Shown here: one piece after another, positions 9,146-18,878 of the stretch
How the letters are laid out: every line of letters begins with the position of its first letter
Position numbering within the stretch: position 1 is the stretch's first letter
DNA from: Paenibacillus contaminans
GTDB lineage: Bacteria > Bacillota > Bacilli > Paenibacillales > NBRC-103111
Direction of reading: 5' to 3'
Length of the DNA stretch: 43,146 nt
Assembly: GCF_003285015.1 (NCBI RefSeq)
Contig: NZ_QMFB01000039.1
Location: forward strand, 28,907 to 72,052
The notes under the pieces: generated by a model
The model's database searches: none
What the model saw: the letters and a program-made list of their open reading frames with translations, nothing else
Told to the model about the DNA's origin: nothing
Program-made: the position numbers and the translations under genes

Positions 9146-11989
9146 ATGTTCGATAAAGCCAGCTGGATTTGGCAGCCGGGAGACCGTAGGCCGATCAATG
9201 AGCACATTTGTTTTCGCAAAACGTTCGAGTGGACGCCGTCGTCCTCCGATCATGCAAAGCTGTCCATTTCTGCGGACACCAAATTCAAGCTGTGGGTAAA
9301 CGGAACGGAGCTTGGGGACGGGCCAATCCGTTCGACCGCCGACCACTGGTATTACGACGAGTTTGAAGTCGCGCATCTTTTGCAGCCGGGCGTTAATGCG
9401 ATTGCCGTCAGAGTATGGCACTATGGCCATTCCAACTATCAGTATGTCGAGAACGAAGCGGGTCTCCTTGCGCAATTATCGCTGCGCGGCCCGGCCGGCG
9501 CGAGGGAAATCGGCACGGACGAAACATGGCTGCACCGCAGACATGACGCCTACGACCGCGATGTCGTCAAGCGCAACGTGAACATCGGCTGGATGGAAAT
9601 ATACGACGCCAATGCAATGAGCGAAGAATGGGTGCTGCCTTCCTTCGACGACGAGGGATGGTCGGCAAGCGAAATCATCGCTTCGTATGGAGGCGGAGCT
9701 TGGGGGACGCTTCATCCCCGGGAGATCGAACCGTTAACCACGCAGATCGTTAAGCCGAAGCAGATTATCGCGCTTAGCGAGATCGAGCCGATCCGCCAAG
9801 TGATTTCCGTCAATATGCGGGACAATCTTTTTCCCGAAGCGCGGGATGCGAACGCCAAAATATTCAGCGGATTTCTGGCGGTCAAGCTTGTGGCGGAGGC
9901 CGAGACTTGCGGCCGGTTAACGTTTGCGCACTCCAGATGGAACGGCGTACAAGGGCGGTTCCGGATCGACGGCCAATGGCATGTTCATAACGACGAAATC
10001 CGGTTGACTGCCGGGGAGCATCTTTTTCTGATGGAAATATGCGGCGTTCACAACGATTTGTTCTCTCATATGGAGTTCGATTTCGATACGGAGCTCCGGT
10101 TCGCCCATCCGTTCGAGCCTGACCGGGAAGCCTTCTTCGTCACAATAGGGCCTTTCGAAACGATCGAGTCTTATGCCGACGGCTTCCAGCCTGTGTACGG
10201 GGGCGTCGAAAAAAGCACGGGCTTAAATCACGAGCACCCGCTGCTGCTGGAAATCGGAGCTTGTACCGGCTTGGCTGCATTCGAGGCCTACAAAGATATG
10301 TGCAAGGACGTACATCCCCGCCATGTGTTGGTCAATAAAATGATCTACTCGTTAATGATGCGTAAAAAGACGCTCAAACAGTACCCGATTACGAACCGGC
10401 TGGAGCGGATGCTTCACGATCACTTGCTGCCGGGCGAGCTTCCGTCACCTGTGCAGGGCGGCGATATGGAAATCGTTCTCGATTTCGCGAAAATTTACGT
10501 AGGGACGCTGGAGCTCGAGATGAACGCCCCGCAAGGGACCGTGATCGACGTCTACGGGTTCGAGAATAGGGTCAACGGCGCAAATGCCTATACGTCCGGC
10601 TGCAACAACTCGTTCCGGTATATATGCCGGGAAGGACGGCAGACGTTCAAAAGCATGACCCGTATGGGCTTCCGCTATTTGATCGTCGCGATACGAGGGG
10701 CGAGCGCGCAAGTGAACATCCACCGCCTGCAGCTGCACCAGTCCAGCTACCCGGCAGCGGACAAGGCTTTGTTTCGCTGCTCGGACCCTCTGCTAAACGA
10801 TATTTGGGAAATATCCAGGCATACGTCCCATATGTGCATGGAGGATACGTTCGTCGATTGTCCTACGTACGAGCAGGTATTTTGGGTAGGGGACTGCCGG
10901 GTGAGCGCGCTTGTGAACTATCAGCTGTTCGGCTCCTACGAGCTCGTCAGGCATTGCCTGGAAATGGTGCCGCGTTCGCGGAGCCAAAGCCCGCTGCTGC
11001 TCGCGCTTCTGCCGACCGACTGGCAGGCGGCCATTCCGATGTGGACCTTCAGCTGGATCATCGCCTGTAAGGAATATGCGGAATATAGCGGGGACGGGAC
11101 ATTTTACGCGGCGATCTACCCGGAAATCAGGCGGACGCTTGAGGCTTACAGAGGGTTTCTCAACGAGGACGGCTTGTTCGACACCTCGTCCTGGAATTTG
11201 CTCGATTGGGCGCCGATCGATATTCCTTATGTCGGCGTAGTGACGGCGCAGCAGGCACAGCTGTCCCAGTGCCACTATATTGCGGCCGATATGGCGGATT
11301 CGCTCGGCTTGGCGGGCGAAGCGGAGGAGCTGAAGCTTCACGCGGAGCGGCTGAAGGAAGCCATTCAAGCGCATTTATGGGACGAGGAAAGCCAGGCTTA
11401 TCTGGACGGCATTCACCGTACGGGCAATCGTTCGAAGACGCGCAGTCTCCAGACGCATGTGCTGCTGTATTTGGCCGGCTGTCTGGGCGAACGGCAAGCG
11501 GCCGTCATCGAGCCGAAGCTGCTGGATCCGCCGGAGGACTGGGTGAAGATCGGCTCGCCGTTTTTCTCGTTTTATCTGTTCGAGGTATGGCATCGTTTCG
11601 GCGAATTGGAGCGCACGCTCTCGCAGATCAGGACGGACTGGGGCAAAATGATCCGCTACGGCGCCACGACCACTTGGGAAACGTTTAATGTATTCCCTCG
11701 CAGTCACGCTCATGCATGGTCCGCCGCTCCGGCATTCGTGCTTGGCAATCAACTGCTGGGCATAGAAAAGCTGGAGGACGGATACCGCAGCATTCGCATT
11801 GTGCCGCCGGAGACAGAGCTGCTATGGGCGGAGGGCAGCATCCCGACCGCTTGCGGGCGAATCGACGTATCGTGGTCGAAGGAAGAGGAGAAACCGGTCA
11901 TGCGTTTCGCCATTCCGGCAGGCATCCGAGTGGAGGAAGCGCCGGAGCGGCAGGGGGATTGGGATATTCGGATCCAAGTCATCGAATAG
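9146..11989 (+). CDS. GH78 alpha-L-rhamnosidase
   Basis: The protein has 947 residues, usual for GH78. An N-terminal beta-sandwich (WVNGTELGDGP, GVNAIAVRVWHYG) leads into a six-hairpin (alpha/alpha)6 barrel. DCPTYEQVFWVGD at about residues 571-583 places D, E and D at the spacing of the catalytic triad of Bacillus RhaB (D567/E572/D579), and TTWETF near residue 850 supplies the remaining Glu. The C-terminal beta domain follows (LEDGYRSIRIVPP). It should hydrolyse terminal alpha-L-rhamnose. No signal peptide is seen, so it acts in the cytoplasm. The ATG follows a GGGGAGAAG site. It is followed by hairpins and a repeat, so it probably ends the reductase/esterase transcription unit. Confidence 0.9.
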   Translation: MFDKASWIWQPGDRRPINEHICFRKTFEWTPSSSDHAKLSISADTKFKLWVNGTELGDGPIRSTADHWYYDEFEVAHLLQPGVNAIAVRVWHYGHSNYQYVENEAGLLAQLSLRGPAGAREIGTDETWLHRRHDAYDRDVVKRNVNIGWMEIYDANAMSEEWVLPSFDDEGWSASEIIASYGGGAWGTLHPREIEPLTTQIVKPKQIIALSEIEPIRQVISVNMRDNLFPEARDANAKIFSGFLAVKLVAEAETCGRLTFAHSRWNGVQGRFRIDGQWHVHNDEIRLTAGEHLFLMEICGVHNDLFSHMEFDFDTELRFAHPFEPDREAFFVTIGPFETIESYADGFQPVYGGVEKSTGLNHEHPLLLEIGACTGLAAFEAYKDMCKDVHPRHVLVNKMIYSLMMRKKTLKQYPITNRLERMLHDHLLPGELPSPVQGGDMEIVLDFAKIYVGTLELEMNAPQGTVIDVYGFENRVNGANAYTSGCNNSFRYICREGRQTFKSMTRMGFRYLIVAIRGASAQVNIHRLQLHQSSYPAADKALFRCSDPLLNDIWEISRHTSHMCMEDTFVDCPTYEQVFWVGDCRVSALVNYQLFGSYELVRHCLEMVPRSRSQSPLLLALLPTDWQAAIPMWTFSWIIACKEYAEYSGDGTFYAAIYPEIRRTLEAYRGFLNEDGLFDTSSWNLLDWAPIDIPYVGVVTAQQAQLSQCHYIAADMADSLGLAGEAEELKLHAERLKEAIQAHLWDEESQAYLDGIHRTGNRSKTRSLQTHVLLYLAGCLGERQAAVIEPKLLDPPEDWVKIGSPFFSFYLFEVWHRFGELERTLSQIRTDWGKMIRYGATTTWETFNVFPRSHAHAWSAAPAFVLGNQLLGIEKLEDGYRSIRIVPPETELLWAEGSIPTACGRIDVSWSKEEEKPVMRFAIPAGIRVEEAPERQGDWDIRIQVIE

Positions 11990-11999
11990 CCTCGATTAG

Positions 12000-12039
12000 G
12001 GCGTAAGTAGAGGATGAACCGCTCGAACCAGCTTACGCC
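12000..12039. terminator. Hairpin just after the GH78 gene
   Basis: GGCGTAAG (12000-12007) pairs with CTTACGCC (12032-12039), 10 bp after the GH78 stop. There is no T tract, so it is a weak terminator or an RNA-stabilising hairpin. Confidence 0.4.
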
Positions 12040-12084
12040 TCGAAACGCAAGGCCGGGGAATGTCCCGAAGTCCGGCACAGAAAA

Positions 12085-12115
12085 GCAGCGCGCCAATGGA
12101 ATGTTGGCGCGCTGC
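12085..12115. terminator. Strong 12-bp hairpin in the GH78/AraC convergent gap
   Basis: GCAGCGCGCCAA (12085-12096) pairs perfectly with 12104-12115 around a 7-nt loop. On the minus strand it is followed by TTTTCT, so it is better placed as a terminator for leftward transcription. A second GC-rich hairpin follows near 12125-12152. Confidence 0.55.
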
Positions 12116-12255
12116 CTTGGTTAGCGGGCGGCCGTTTACGGCAACCGCCCGTGCAATGATGCCGGCGGGCGTGCTAGTGTGCCGCCAGCCACGATTAGTT
12201 TCCGCTTCGGAACCGCATAATGAACGGCTAGTGGACAAAAGGAATTATTCCTCTT

Positions 12256-12468
12256 AAGCCCTCGTTCGCTGCAGTCCGAAATCGCCTGCTTGGAGCAAGG
12301 AATTGCGGTTCCCCTTAAACTGTAGTCCGAAATCGCCTGCTTGTAGAAGGGATTTACCGGTGTGCCGAGTTAAACTGCCGCTGTAAGCGGGCATTTTCGG
12401 ACTGCAGGCGAGGCAAGGAAGCCGGACGCGATTCCAATTGGGCAAAATCGGACTCCAGCACATGCATG
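12256..12468. repeat. Interspersed intergenic repeat, copy A
   Basis: This noncoding element is built from a core close to GCAGTCCGAAATCGCC. The core appears twice in forward orientation (from 12270 and 12322) and twice reversed (near 12384-12405 and 12433-12457), so the whole can fold back on itself. A diverged second copy lies at 21316-21616 in the same orientation, including the matching spacer phrase AAGGGATTTACCGGT. It sits between the 3' ends of two convergent genes and contains no supported ORF. Confidence 0.8.
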
Positions 12469-12512
12469 CACGGGGTGCGTTTTTCATCATGCAGCCCGAA
12501 GGCAATGAGCGT

Positions 12513-13409
12513 TTACTCCTGAGCGCTTTTCCGGCTTTTGCGAAATTGCCCGGGCGAAAGACCGGTCATTTGTTTGAATAATTTATTAAAGAAGCTTAAG
12601 TCGTCGAAGCCGACCTCTTGAGCGATCTGCAAAATGTTGCTGTTCGTCGAAAGCATCAGCTCCTTGGCCATCCGAATCCGGATTTCATTGCGGAATTCGA
12701 TGAAGGTTTTGCCCATGAACTGCTTGAACTTCGATGTGAAGGCGGACTGGCTCATCCCGCACATTTGGCTGACCTGGGCCAGCGACAGCGGATTCGCGTG
12801 ATGCAGCTCGATAAACTCGGCTACGCGCTCGATGATTTTATGCTCGGAGGCTTGCGCCGTCATCGGCTTATGCAGCATTTGATCGTAGCAGCGGCTGAGG
12901 AAGACGAACATTTCGATCAGCCTGGTTTTGACGAGCAGCCGGTAGCCGAGGTTCTTATCCTTGTATTCGCTTAAAATTCGGTCAAGCAGCTGCTTCATCT
13001 CGATCCTCTGGTGAGGATTGAGCTTAAGATGGGACTGGAAATGCACCGACTGGCGCAAAAAAGGCTCCACATAGAAAAAGTCGACGAACGACGTCACTTT
13101 GGAAAGCGATTGCAGCTCATGGCTCAGGATCGCAGGGGCGAACAGGATGTTATAAACGACGAGGTGCCCGTCGTCCTCGACGACATAAGCGTGCTCCACA
13201 TCCGGCTCGATGACGAACACGTCGCCTTCCTGAATCCGGTACTCCGTTCCGGCATAGAAATGCTGTCCGGAGCCTTCCGCCACGTAGACGAATTCGATGA
13301 ATTCATGCGAGTGCTGCTCAACGGATTTTATTTTATGGAATGAAAATTGATCGATATGAAAGGGGAAATCATGGGCTTCCAAATAGCTGTCATTCTCGTA
13401 ACGGGTCAT
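12513..13409 (-). CDS. AraC-family regulator with cupin sensor domain
   Basis: The protein has 298 residues. The start is ATG at 13409, chosen because GGAGGT lies 8 nt upstream; a longer frame runs further but lacks an RBS. The N-terminal cupin-like ligand domain (HSHEFIEFVYVAEGSGQHFY, GDVFVIEPDVEHAY) is followed by two C-terminal helix-turn-helix motifs (LSLAQVSQMCGMSQSAFTSKFKQF and ILQIAQEVGFDDLSFFNKLFKQMTG). It is divergent from the PhyH-like dioxygenase gene, the usual arrangement for a local activator. The ligand is probably a sugar or its derivative. Confidence 0.9.
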   Translation of the reverse strand: MTRYENDSYLEAHDFPFHIDQFSFHKIKSVEQHSHEFIEFVYVAEGSGQHFYAGTEYRIQEGDVFVIEPDVEHAYVVEDDGHLVVYNILFAPAILSHELQSLSKVTSFVDFFYVEPFLRQSVHFQSHLKLNPHQRIEMKQLLDRILSEYKDKNLGYRLLVKTRLIEMFVFLSRCYDQMLHKPMTAQASEHKIIERVAEFIELHHANPLSLAQVSQMCGMSQSAFTSKFKQFMGKTFIEFRNEIRIRMAKELMLSTNSNILQIAQEVGFDDLSFFNKLFKQMTGLSPGQFRKSRKSAQE

Positions 13410-13607
13410 CGGGCCATACCTCCGGGAAGGAAAATAAGAGCGTCGGTCCCTTTTATCATAGTGGATTTCCAGACGGATGAAAAGCTGGTAAATCAGCTGG
13501 CAAATCACCTTTAAAACTCTGACGAATTCACCAAGTTTGCTCCTTTTGCGAAGTGATATATTGGTCTCAAGAGGTCAACAGTACCCGAACAAGAGGAGCT
13601 GATAGTC

Positions 13608-14402
13608 ATGACGAATGCAGTTCAATCGCTTTTAACGGCAGAGCAGCGCGCGTTTTATCAGGAGAACGGTTTCGTGCAGGTGGACAACGTGCTGAGCGAG
13701 CAGGAGCTGGCCGAGCTTCGCCAATATATGGAGGAAGTGATGGTCGAGGAAACCGGAACGATGTCGCTGCAAACCGACAAAAAAGGCGGCAGCTACTACC
13801 GCGTCCTTAACCAGCGCGTCAACGTATGGCGCGACCACGGCGGCATGCATAAATATTCGTTCAACCCGCGTTTTGCGCAAATGGCGATGGAGCTTACGGG
13901 CGCAAGCGGCATCCGGCTTTTCCACGATCATGCGCTTTGGAAAATGCCGGGCGATTCCAAGCCGACGCCTTGGCATCAGGACTTCCCATACTGGCCGATG
14001 AACGAAACGGGCGCCATGTCGATATGGATCGCACTCGACGACGTGGATGAGAAGAACGGCTGCATGATGTTCGTGCCGAAATCGCAGAACGCCGGCAAGC
14101 TGAACCATATCGATCTTTCCAATCCGCAGGACTTGTTCGAGTTCGTCAAGGGCACCGATTACGAAAATGCGAAGCCGGTCAAGGTGCCGCTGAAGGCGGG
14201 AAGCTGCACGTTCCACAACGGGCTTACCTTCCACTACGCGCACTCCAATGTGACCGACAAGCCGCGCCGGGCGCTGGCGATCATTTACATGCCGGACGGC
14301 ACGACCTTTAACGGGAAGAAGCATGCGATTACAATGGATTTGAATCTGCGCGAGAACGAACCGCTTGCAGGCCGGATGTTCCCGCTGCTGGCTCACATTT
14401 AA
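13608..14402 (+). CDS. Phytanoyl-CoA dioxygenase (PhyH) family Fe(II)/2-oxoglutarate oxygenase
   Basis: The protein has 264 residues and starts at an ATG after AAGAGGAGC. The double-stranded beta-helix iron site is visible: WHQDFPYWP gives the HxD pair at about residues 123-125, and FHNGLTFHYAHSN holds the distal His; the Arg in KPRRALAIIYMP can bind 2-oxoglutarate. The family hydroxylates small organic substrates in the cytoplasm, and bacterial members act on very diverse molecules. It is divergent from an AraC regulator and stands 268 bp upstream of a PLP enzyme gene. Why an oxygenase sits in a glycan island is unclear; oxidative removal of a substituent such as an O-alkyl group is one guess. 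Confidence 0.85.
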   Translation: MTNAVQSLLTAEQRAFYQENGFVQVDNVLSEQELAELRQYMEEVMVEETGTMSLQTDKKGGSYYRVLNQRVNVWRDHGGMHKYSFNPRFAQMAMELTGASGIRLFHDHALWKMPGDSKPTPWHQDFPYWPMNETGAMSIWIALDDVDEKNGCMMFVPKSQNAGKLNHIDLSNPQDLFEFVKGTDYENAKPVKVPLKAGSCTFHNGLTFHYAHSNVTDKPRRALAIIYMPDGTTFNGKKHAITMDLNLRENEPLAGRMFPLLAHI

Positions 14403-14670
14403 ATCATAAAAAGCGGTGTCATGGAGCCCGTTCCTCTTGCAGGAGCGGCGCTCCCGCACCGGACCGATCCTCGGCGCGCCATGTGCCGCGGATTTGTCTT
14501 TTTTTTCGTTTATCAGAAGAGTTTAACGCGGATACGGCTCGAAATCTCGGTAAACACGGGCGTAACAAGACGCCGCTTAGGATTTTATTCTTGGAAATAG
14601 CGGCCGAAGGGCGCGGATCGGCATCCGATAAGCACGCAAAAAAATTCAGCAAGCCGGGAGGACGACGGAG

Positions 14671-15822
14671 ATGGAGAAGGATTCGATGAAGAGCAAGGAA
14701 GACATTATCGCCCATTTGGGCGACGAGTATGACCGGTATTTGGGAGCGATCGTGCCGCCTATTTTTCAGAACTCGCTGTTCACGCGGAAAACGGTTAATC
14801 ACGGGTACACGTATACGCGCGTAGCCAACCCGACGACCGAAATCGCCGAGATGAAAATTGCGGCCCTCGAGGGAGGGGAGGCCGCCCGCTGCTTCTCGTC
14901 GGGCATGGCGGCGATAACGGCCGCACTCGCCCACTATTTGGAGAAGGACAGCCACGTCATTTGTCCGCGGGCCGTTTATACGCCGACGAAAGGCTTTCTG
15001 GAGACGTACATGAAGAAGTTCGGCTGCGAGGTTACGCTCGTTTCGGGCGACAGCGTCGAGGAGTTCGAGCAAGCCATTCGTCCTAACACGAAGGTTATTT
15101 ACTTGGAAAGCCCGCTGTCCAATATTTTTACGCTGCAGGATTTGGAGGCCATCTCTGCGCTGGCGAATTCGCGCGGGATCGCGACGATTATCGACAACAC
15201 ATGGGCGACGCCGCTTTATCAGAATCCGCTGGAGTACGGCATCGATCTTGTCGTGCATTCGGCTTCGAAATATTTGGGCGGACACAGCGATATTTTGGGC
15301 GGGGTCGTCGTCGGGAGCAAGGAAACGCTGGAGGCTATCACTCATAACGAAAGAAGCATGTTCGGGGCCGTCATGGATCCGCACCAGTCTTGGCTCTTGA
15401 TCCGCAGCCTGCGAACGCTTCCCGTGAGGATGAAGCAGCATCAGGAAAACGGGCTGAAGGTCGCTTCATTCCTGGAGCAGCATCCCCTCGTATCCGCCGT
15501 TTGTCATCCGGGTTTGACAAGCCACCCGCAATACGAGCTGGGAAGAAAACAGATGACCGGTTATTCCGGATTGCTGAGCTTCGTGCCGAAAGGCGACAAG
15601 CAGCAGATCATGAAGATGATGAAAAGCTTGCGCTACTTCGAAGAAGGCCCGAGCTGGGGCGGCTTCGAGAGCCTCATCAACTCGCCGGGGTTATGGGTGA
15701 ACGAAGAAACCTCCGTTCTTGCGGGAATTCCGGTCGGTCTTCTGCGCATTTCGGTCGGCCTGGAAAGCGCCGATTCGATCATCGACGATCTGGATCGGGC
15801 CCTGAACGAAATGACACGCTAA
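14671..15822 (+). CDS. Cys/Met-metabolism PLP-dependent enzyme (cystathionine gamma-synthase/lyase type)
   Basis: The protein has 383 residues and is preceded by GGGAGGACG. Family marks are YTRVANPTT near the N-terminus, CFSSGMAAITAAL for phosphate binding, IDNTWATP with the pyridine-nitrogen Asp, and SASKYLGGHSD with the Schiff-base Lys at about residue 200. The C-terminal GLLRISVGLES is typical for aminotransferase fold type I of this family. Members run gamma- or beta-elimination or replacement on sulfur amino acids; methionine gamma-lyase, cystathionine lyase and synthase cannot be told apart by eye. Its neighbours are not methionine genes, so its role here is open. A hairpin (GGGATCG 15833-15839 with 15857-15863) follows the stop, without a T tract. 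Confidence 0.85.
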   Translation: MEKDSMKSKEDIIAHLGDEYDRYLGAIVPPIFQNSLFTRKTVNHGYTYTRVANPTTEIAEMKIAALEGGEAARCFSSGMAAITAALAHYLEKDSHVICPRAVYTPTKGFLETYMKKFGCEVTLVSGDSVEEFEQAIRPNTKVIYLESPLSNIFTLQDLEAISALANSRGIATIIDNTWATPLYQNPLEYGIDLVVHSASKYLGGHSDILGGVVVGSKETLEAITHNERSMFGAVMDPHQSWLLIRSLRTLPVRMKQHQENGLKVASFLEQHPLVSAVCHPGLTSHPQYELGRKQMTGYSGLLSFVPKGDKQQIMKMMKSLRYFEEGPSWGGFESLINSPGLWVNEETSVLAGIPVGLLRISVGLESADSIIDDLDRALNEMTR

Positions 15823-15960
15823 CCGGTTGAGCGGGATCGCTGATGGAATGCTTGCTCGATCCCGACGTGCGGCCTGTTTGATAAAGTCCTAAGAACACAA
15901 TAAACATGCAACTTTCTTCGCCGGCCGGTTTCGGCGGAAACGCCGCGGATAGGACTCTTT

Positions 15961-16857
15961 ATGTGGGATGTGGTAGACATGTCAATGGAATTGCCGCAAT
16001 TCGTCGATCACGGGTTTAATCAAACGCTGCAGCATTTTCCGGTGTACTGCGAATTCAAGAGCGACCGGTTCACGATGGATCGGCTGCATGCCCATAAGGG
16101 ATATGAATTTCATTTTTCGTATTCCAGCGAAGTGACCTTGATCGTCGGCGACCGAACCTACGAACTGGCTCCCGGCAAGATCGCCATCATCCGTCCGCTC
16201 GTGTTCCATGCCATCAAAACGGACCGGAGCTCCGAATATCGGAGAACGGTTCTCTCGGTGGAGGAAGACTACGTGGAGTCGCTGCAAGGGATGGATACGG
16301 CGGTTGCGGACATTTTGCGGGTGTGGTTCCCGTCCGACGAAATAGCCTCGGTCCAGCTCACGTTTCATGACCGGGATCTGCAGAAGGTCCGGCAGCTGCT
16401 GCTGCAGCTGGAGGCGGAAATACGCGACCGTCCGGCGCACTTTCCCCTGATGGTGAAAGCCTCGTTCACGGAGCTGCTGGTCGTGATGTCGCGCATGACG
16501 GAGCTCACTTACAGCCGCCATGCCTTGTCGAAGGAGCTCAAAACGATCGTCGACGGGATGCTCGACTATTTGACCGAGCACTTCCGGGAGCCGATTCGGG
16601 GACCGGAGCTGGCGGAGCGCTTCCATCTGTCGCCCTCTTATTTGTACAAAATATTCAAGCTCGGCACCGGAATGACGCCGAATCAGTTTCTGGTCGCGCA
16701 CCGGATCGGGGTTGCCAAAGGGTTACTGGCGGGAGGCGGACGGACGATTTCGGAAATCGTCGGCTTGGCCGGCTTCAACGATATTTCCCATTTTCACAAG
16801 ACGTTCAAGGAGATGACCGGCACGACGCCGAACGCGTTTCGAGCTCAATACGCTTAG
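15961..16857 (+). CDS. AraC-family regulator
   Basis: The protein has 298 residues. An N-terminal cupin-like domain (DRLHAHKGYEFHFSYSSEVTLIVGD, APGKIAIIRPLVFHA) precedes a C-terminal double helix-turn-helix (RGPELAERFHLSPSYLYKIFKLGTG, TISEIVGLAGFNDISHFHKTFKEMTG). The start is uncertain: ATG 15961 has no clear RBS, while ATG 15979 is also weak. It lies 63 bp upstream of a heparinase II/III-like gene on the same strand and probably shares its transcript, so it is a plausible local regulator of that lyase. Confidence 0.85.
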   Translation: MWDVVDMSMELPQFVDHGFNQTLQHFPVYCEFKSDRFTMDRLHAHKGYEFHFSYSSEVTLIVGDRTYELAPGKIAIIRPLVFHAIKTDRSSEYRRTVLSVEEDYVESLQGMDTAVADILRVWFPSDEIASVQLTFHDRDLQKVRQLLLQLEAEIRDRPAHFPLMVKASFTELLVVMSRMTELTYSRHALSKELKTIVDGMLDYLTEHFREPIRGPELAERFHLSPSYLYKIFKLGTGMTPNQFLVAHRIGVAKGLLAGGGRTISEIVGLAGFNDISHFHKTFKEMTGTTPNAFRAQYA

Positions 16858-16920
16858 CGCCGGAGAGCCTTGCGGCCTGTGCAGTCACTAGCGAAAAGAA
16901 TGGAAGGAACGGGTATTTAC

Positions 16921-18780
16921 ATGACGAGCTACGTACAGGATTGGCAGGCTGTTAAAGAGAAAATACGGACGGATGCGTGGGCGGGGCAAGTATACGACAC
17001 GCTTGTGGAGACGACGGAATGGTGGATCGGGCATTATGCGGACTCGCCGGACAGGATTGCCGGGTGGGGCCATGACTTTTTTTGCGAGAGCTGCGGAACG
17101 ATGATCGATTTTGTCAGGGAGGAGCCGTACGGCAACCTCTGCTCGGGCTGCGGGCATCGAAGCAAGGGCGCCCGTTTCGACCAGGCATGGAATTATTTGT
17201 ACCGGGACGAGGCGCATAAGCATGTTTTTTACGCCGGGGTGTTGTACCGGATTACCGGCGACGCTCGTTACCCCGCGTTCATTCGCAAGGTGTTGTCCTT
17301 CTACTGCGACAACTACGAGCACCTTAAGGTTGACGTGAAGCCCGGATATGTCGGCAAAATAGCGGGTACCGATCTATGCGACGCGGTCGGCATGATTTGG
17401 CTGCTGCAGGGGATGGAGCTCATTAAGGAGACGTTCACCGCGGAAGAGCTTCGCCACTACAGAACGAAGCTGTTCGACCCGCAAGCCGAAATGCTGGATA
17501 GCCACTCCAAAAGCATTCATAACATTCCGTGCTGGATGAAAACGGCGGTGGGCATGACCGGGATGTTTTTCGGGGACAGCGGGTATGTGGAGCGCGCCTT
17601 GCAGGGGCCATACGGCCTTATCCGCCAATTGCAGGAGGGCGTCACCGACGAAGGCTTCTGGTATGAAGGCTCGTTCCACTATCATTTTTATTGCGTAGAG
17701 CCGTTTACGTACTTCCTGCTCTTCGCTCAAATTTACGGCGCGGATTGCGGCGGCATGGAAGAGACCGTGAAAAACATGTATGTATTCCCGGCGGAGATCG
17801 CGTTCGATAACGGGTTTTTCCCGAACCCGAACGACGGGTGGCCGAACATCGCGCTTACGCATTATGCCGGCCAATACGAATACGCGAACCGGCTGTTCCC
17901 GGATCCTGCTTTCGAATATGCGCTTTCCCGGTCGTACGGCGACTATTACCGGCAGACGCCGGCTTACGGCGGTATGGTCGAAAACACGCCGCACGGCTGG
18001 ATCCAGCGGCTGCTTTTTGGCAGAGGGGAATATGCGGGAGAAACGATGCGCCGCACGACCAAAAATTACCCGGATTCGAATTTATGCTCGCTGCGCGACG
18101 GCGACACGGCGCTTTTTATCAAATACGGCCTCAATACGCCCAGCCATGCTCATCCCGACTTGATGAACATCGAGCTGTTCGACGGGGATTGCCTCTGGTC
18201 GCACGACATTTCCTCGAACGGCTACGGCTCGTTTTTGTTTTTGGAGTGGCAGCGGAAGACAATTGCCCATAATACCCTCGTCGTCGATGCCGCCGATCAG
18301 CTCTCGCGAAGCCGCGGAATCGTGCTCGATTTCGATCAGGAACGTAACCGGATCCGCGCGAAGGCCGAAGCGGTTTATCCGGGCGTGGACTATGTGCGCG
18401 ATATCCGGCTGCAGGAAGGGCGCATCGAGGACATTTTCCAGGTGATCAGCGAAGACGAGCATACGACAGACTGGGTGTTCCACTGCCGCGGGCGGCTGGA
18501 AACCGATTTCGAGACACAGCCATGCGTTTCGCCAGGGAGCGAATTCGGTTATCAGCATCTGATGAACGTAAGAATGTTCACGGCAAGCGACAGCTGGTCG
18601 GTACGCTGGGTAATGCCGGGACGAACGCTGACCCTGCGGATGGAAGGCTGTGAAGGAACGGACGTTTACTTATTCGAGGGTTATGAAAATACGACCTCTC
18701 AAATTAGACCGGGCATTCTTGTAAGGAGAACCGGACGCGGGGCGGAATACCAAGCGACGTTCACCTTCGAGAAACAGTAG
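16921..18780 (+). CDS. Heparinase II/III-like protein, candidate polysaccharide lyase
   Basis: The protein has 619 residues. The start at ATG 16921 follows GGAAGGA; an earlier TTG frame has no RBS. The (alpha/alpha) toroid shows HNIPCWMKTAVGM (near residue 200) and WYEGSFHYHFY (near 250), with Asn, His and Tyr of the kind used by this lyase superfamily. The C-terminal beta-sheet domain shows PSHAHPDLMNIELFDG (about 407) and AHNTLVVDAADQ (about 449), typical of PL12/PL15/PL17/PL21-type proteins. Near the N-terminus there is a CESC...CSGC pair (residues about 54-77) that could bind a metal. There is no signal peptide. It follows an AraC gene and should act on uronic-acid-containing oligosaccharides by beta-elimination; the exact substrate is unknown. 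Confidence 0.85.
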   Translation: MTSYVQDWQAVKEKIRTDAWAGQVYDTLVETTEWWIGHYADSPDRIAGWGHDFFCESCGTMIDFVREEPYGNLCSGCGHRSKGARFDQAWNYLYRDEAHKHVFYAGVLYRITGDARYPAFIRKVLSFYCDNYEHLKVDVKPGYVGKIAGTDLCDAVGMIWLLQGMELIKETFTAEELRHYRTKLFDPQAEMLDSHSKSIHNIPCWMKTAVGMTGMFFGDSGYVERALQGPYGLIRQLQEGVTDEGFWYEGSFHYHFYCVEPFTYFLLFAQIYGADCGGMEETVKNMYVFPAEIAFDNGFFPNPNDGWPNIALTHYAGQYEYANRLFPDPAFEYALSRSYGDYYRQTPAYGGMVENTPHGWIQRLLFGRGEYAGETMRRTTKNYPDSNLCSLRDGDTALFIKYGLNTPSHAHPDLMNIELFDGDCLWSHDISSNGYGSFLFLEWQRKTIAHNTLVVDAADQLSRSRGIVLDFDQERNRIRAKAEAVYPGVDYVRDIRLQEGRIEDIFQVISEDEHTTDWVFHCRGRLETDFETQPCVSPGSEFGYQHLMNVRMFTASDSWSVRWVMPGRTLTLRMEGCEGTDVYLFEGYENTTSQIRPGILVRRTGRGAEYQATFTFEKQ

Positions 18781-18819
18781 AGAATACCCCACTTTTTCGA
18801 GACAATGCAACAAGATTTC

Positions 18820-18840
18820 AGGAGAGCGCTTCCTTATAAT
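18820..18840 (+). promoter_or_regulatory. Candidate promoter -10 with overlapping cre-like site
   Basis: A perfect TATAAT (18835-18840) stands 39 bp before the ferritin-like gene. Just upstream, 18820-18834 (AGGAGAGCGCTTCCT) agrees with the cre consensus WTGNAANCGNWNNCW except at two positions. No clear -35 is seen, so an activator may be needed. Binding by CcpA is inference. Confidence 0.45.
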
Positions 18841-18878
18841 GAGGAGCATAACTGGTTGATTAGGGGAGGTTCTCATCG

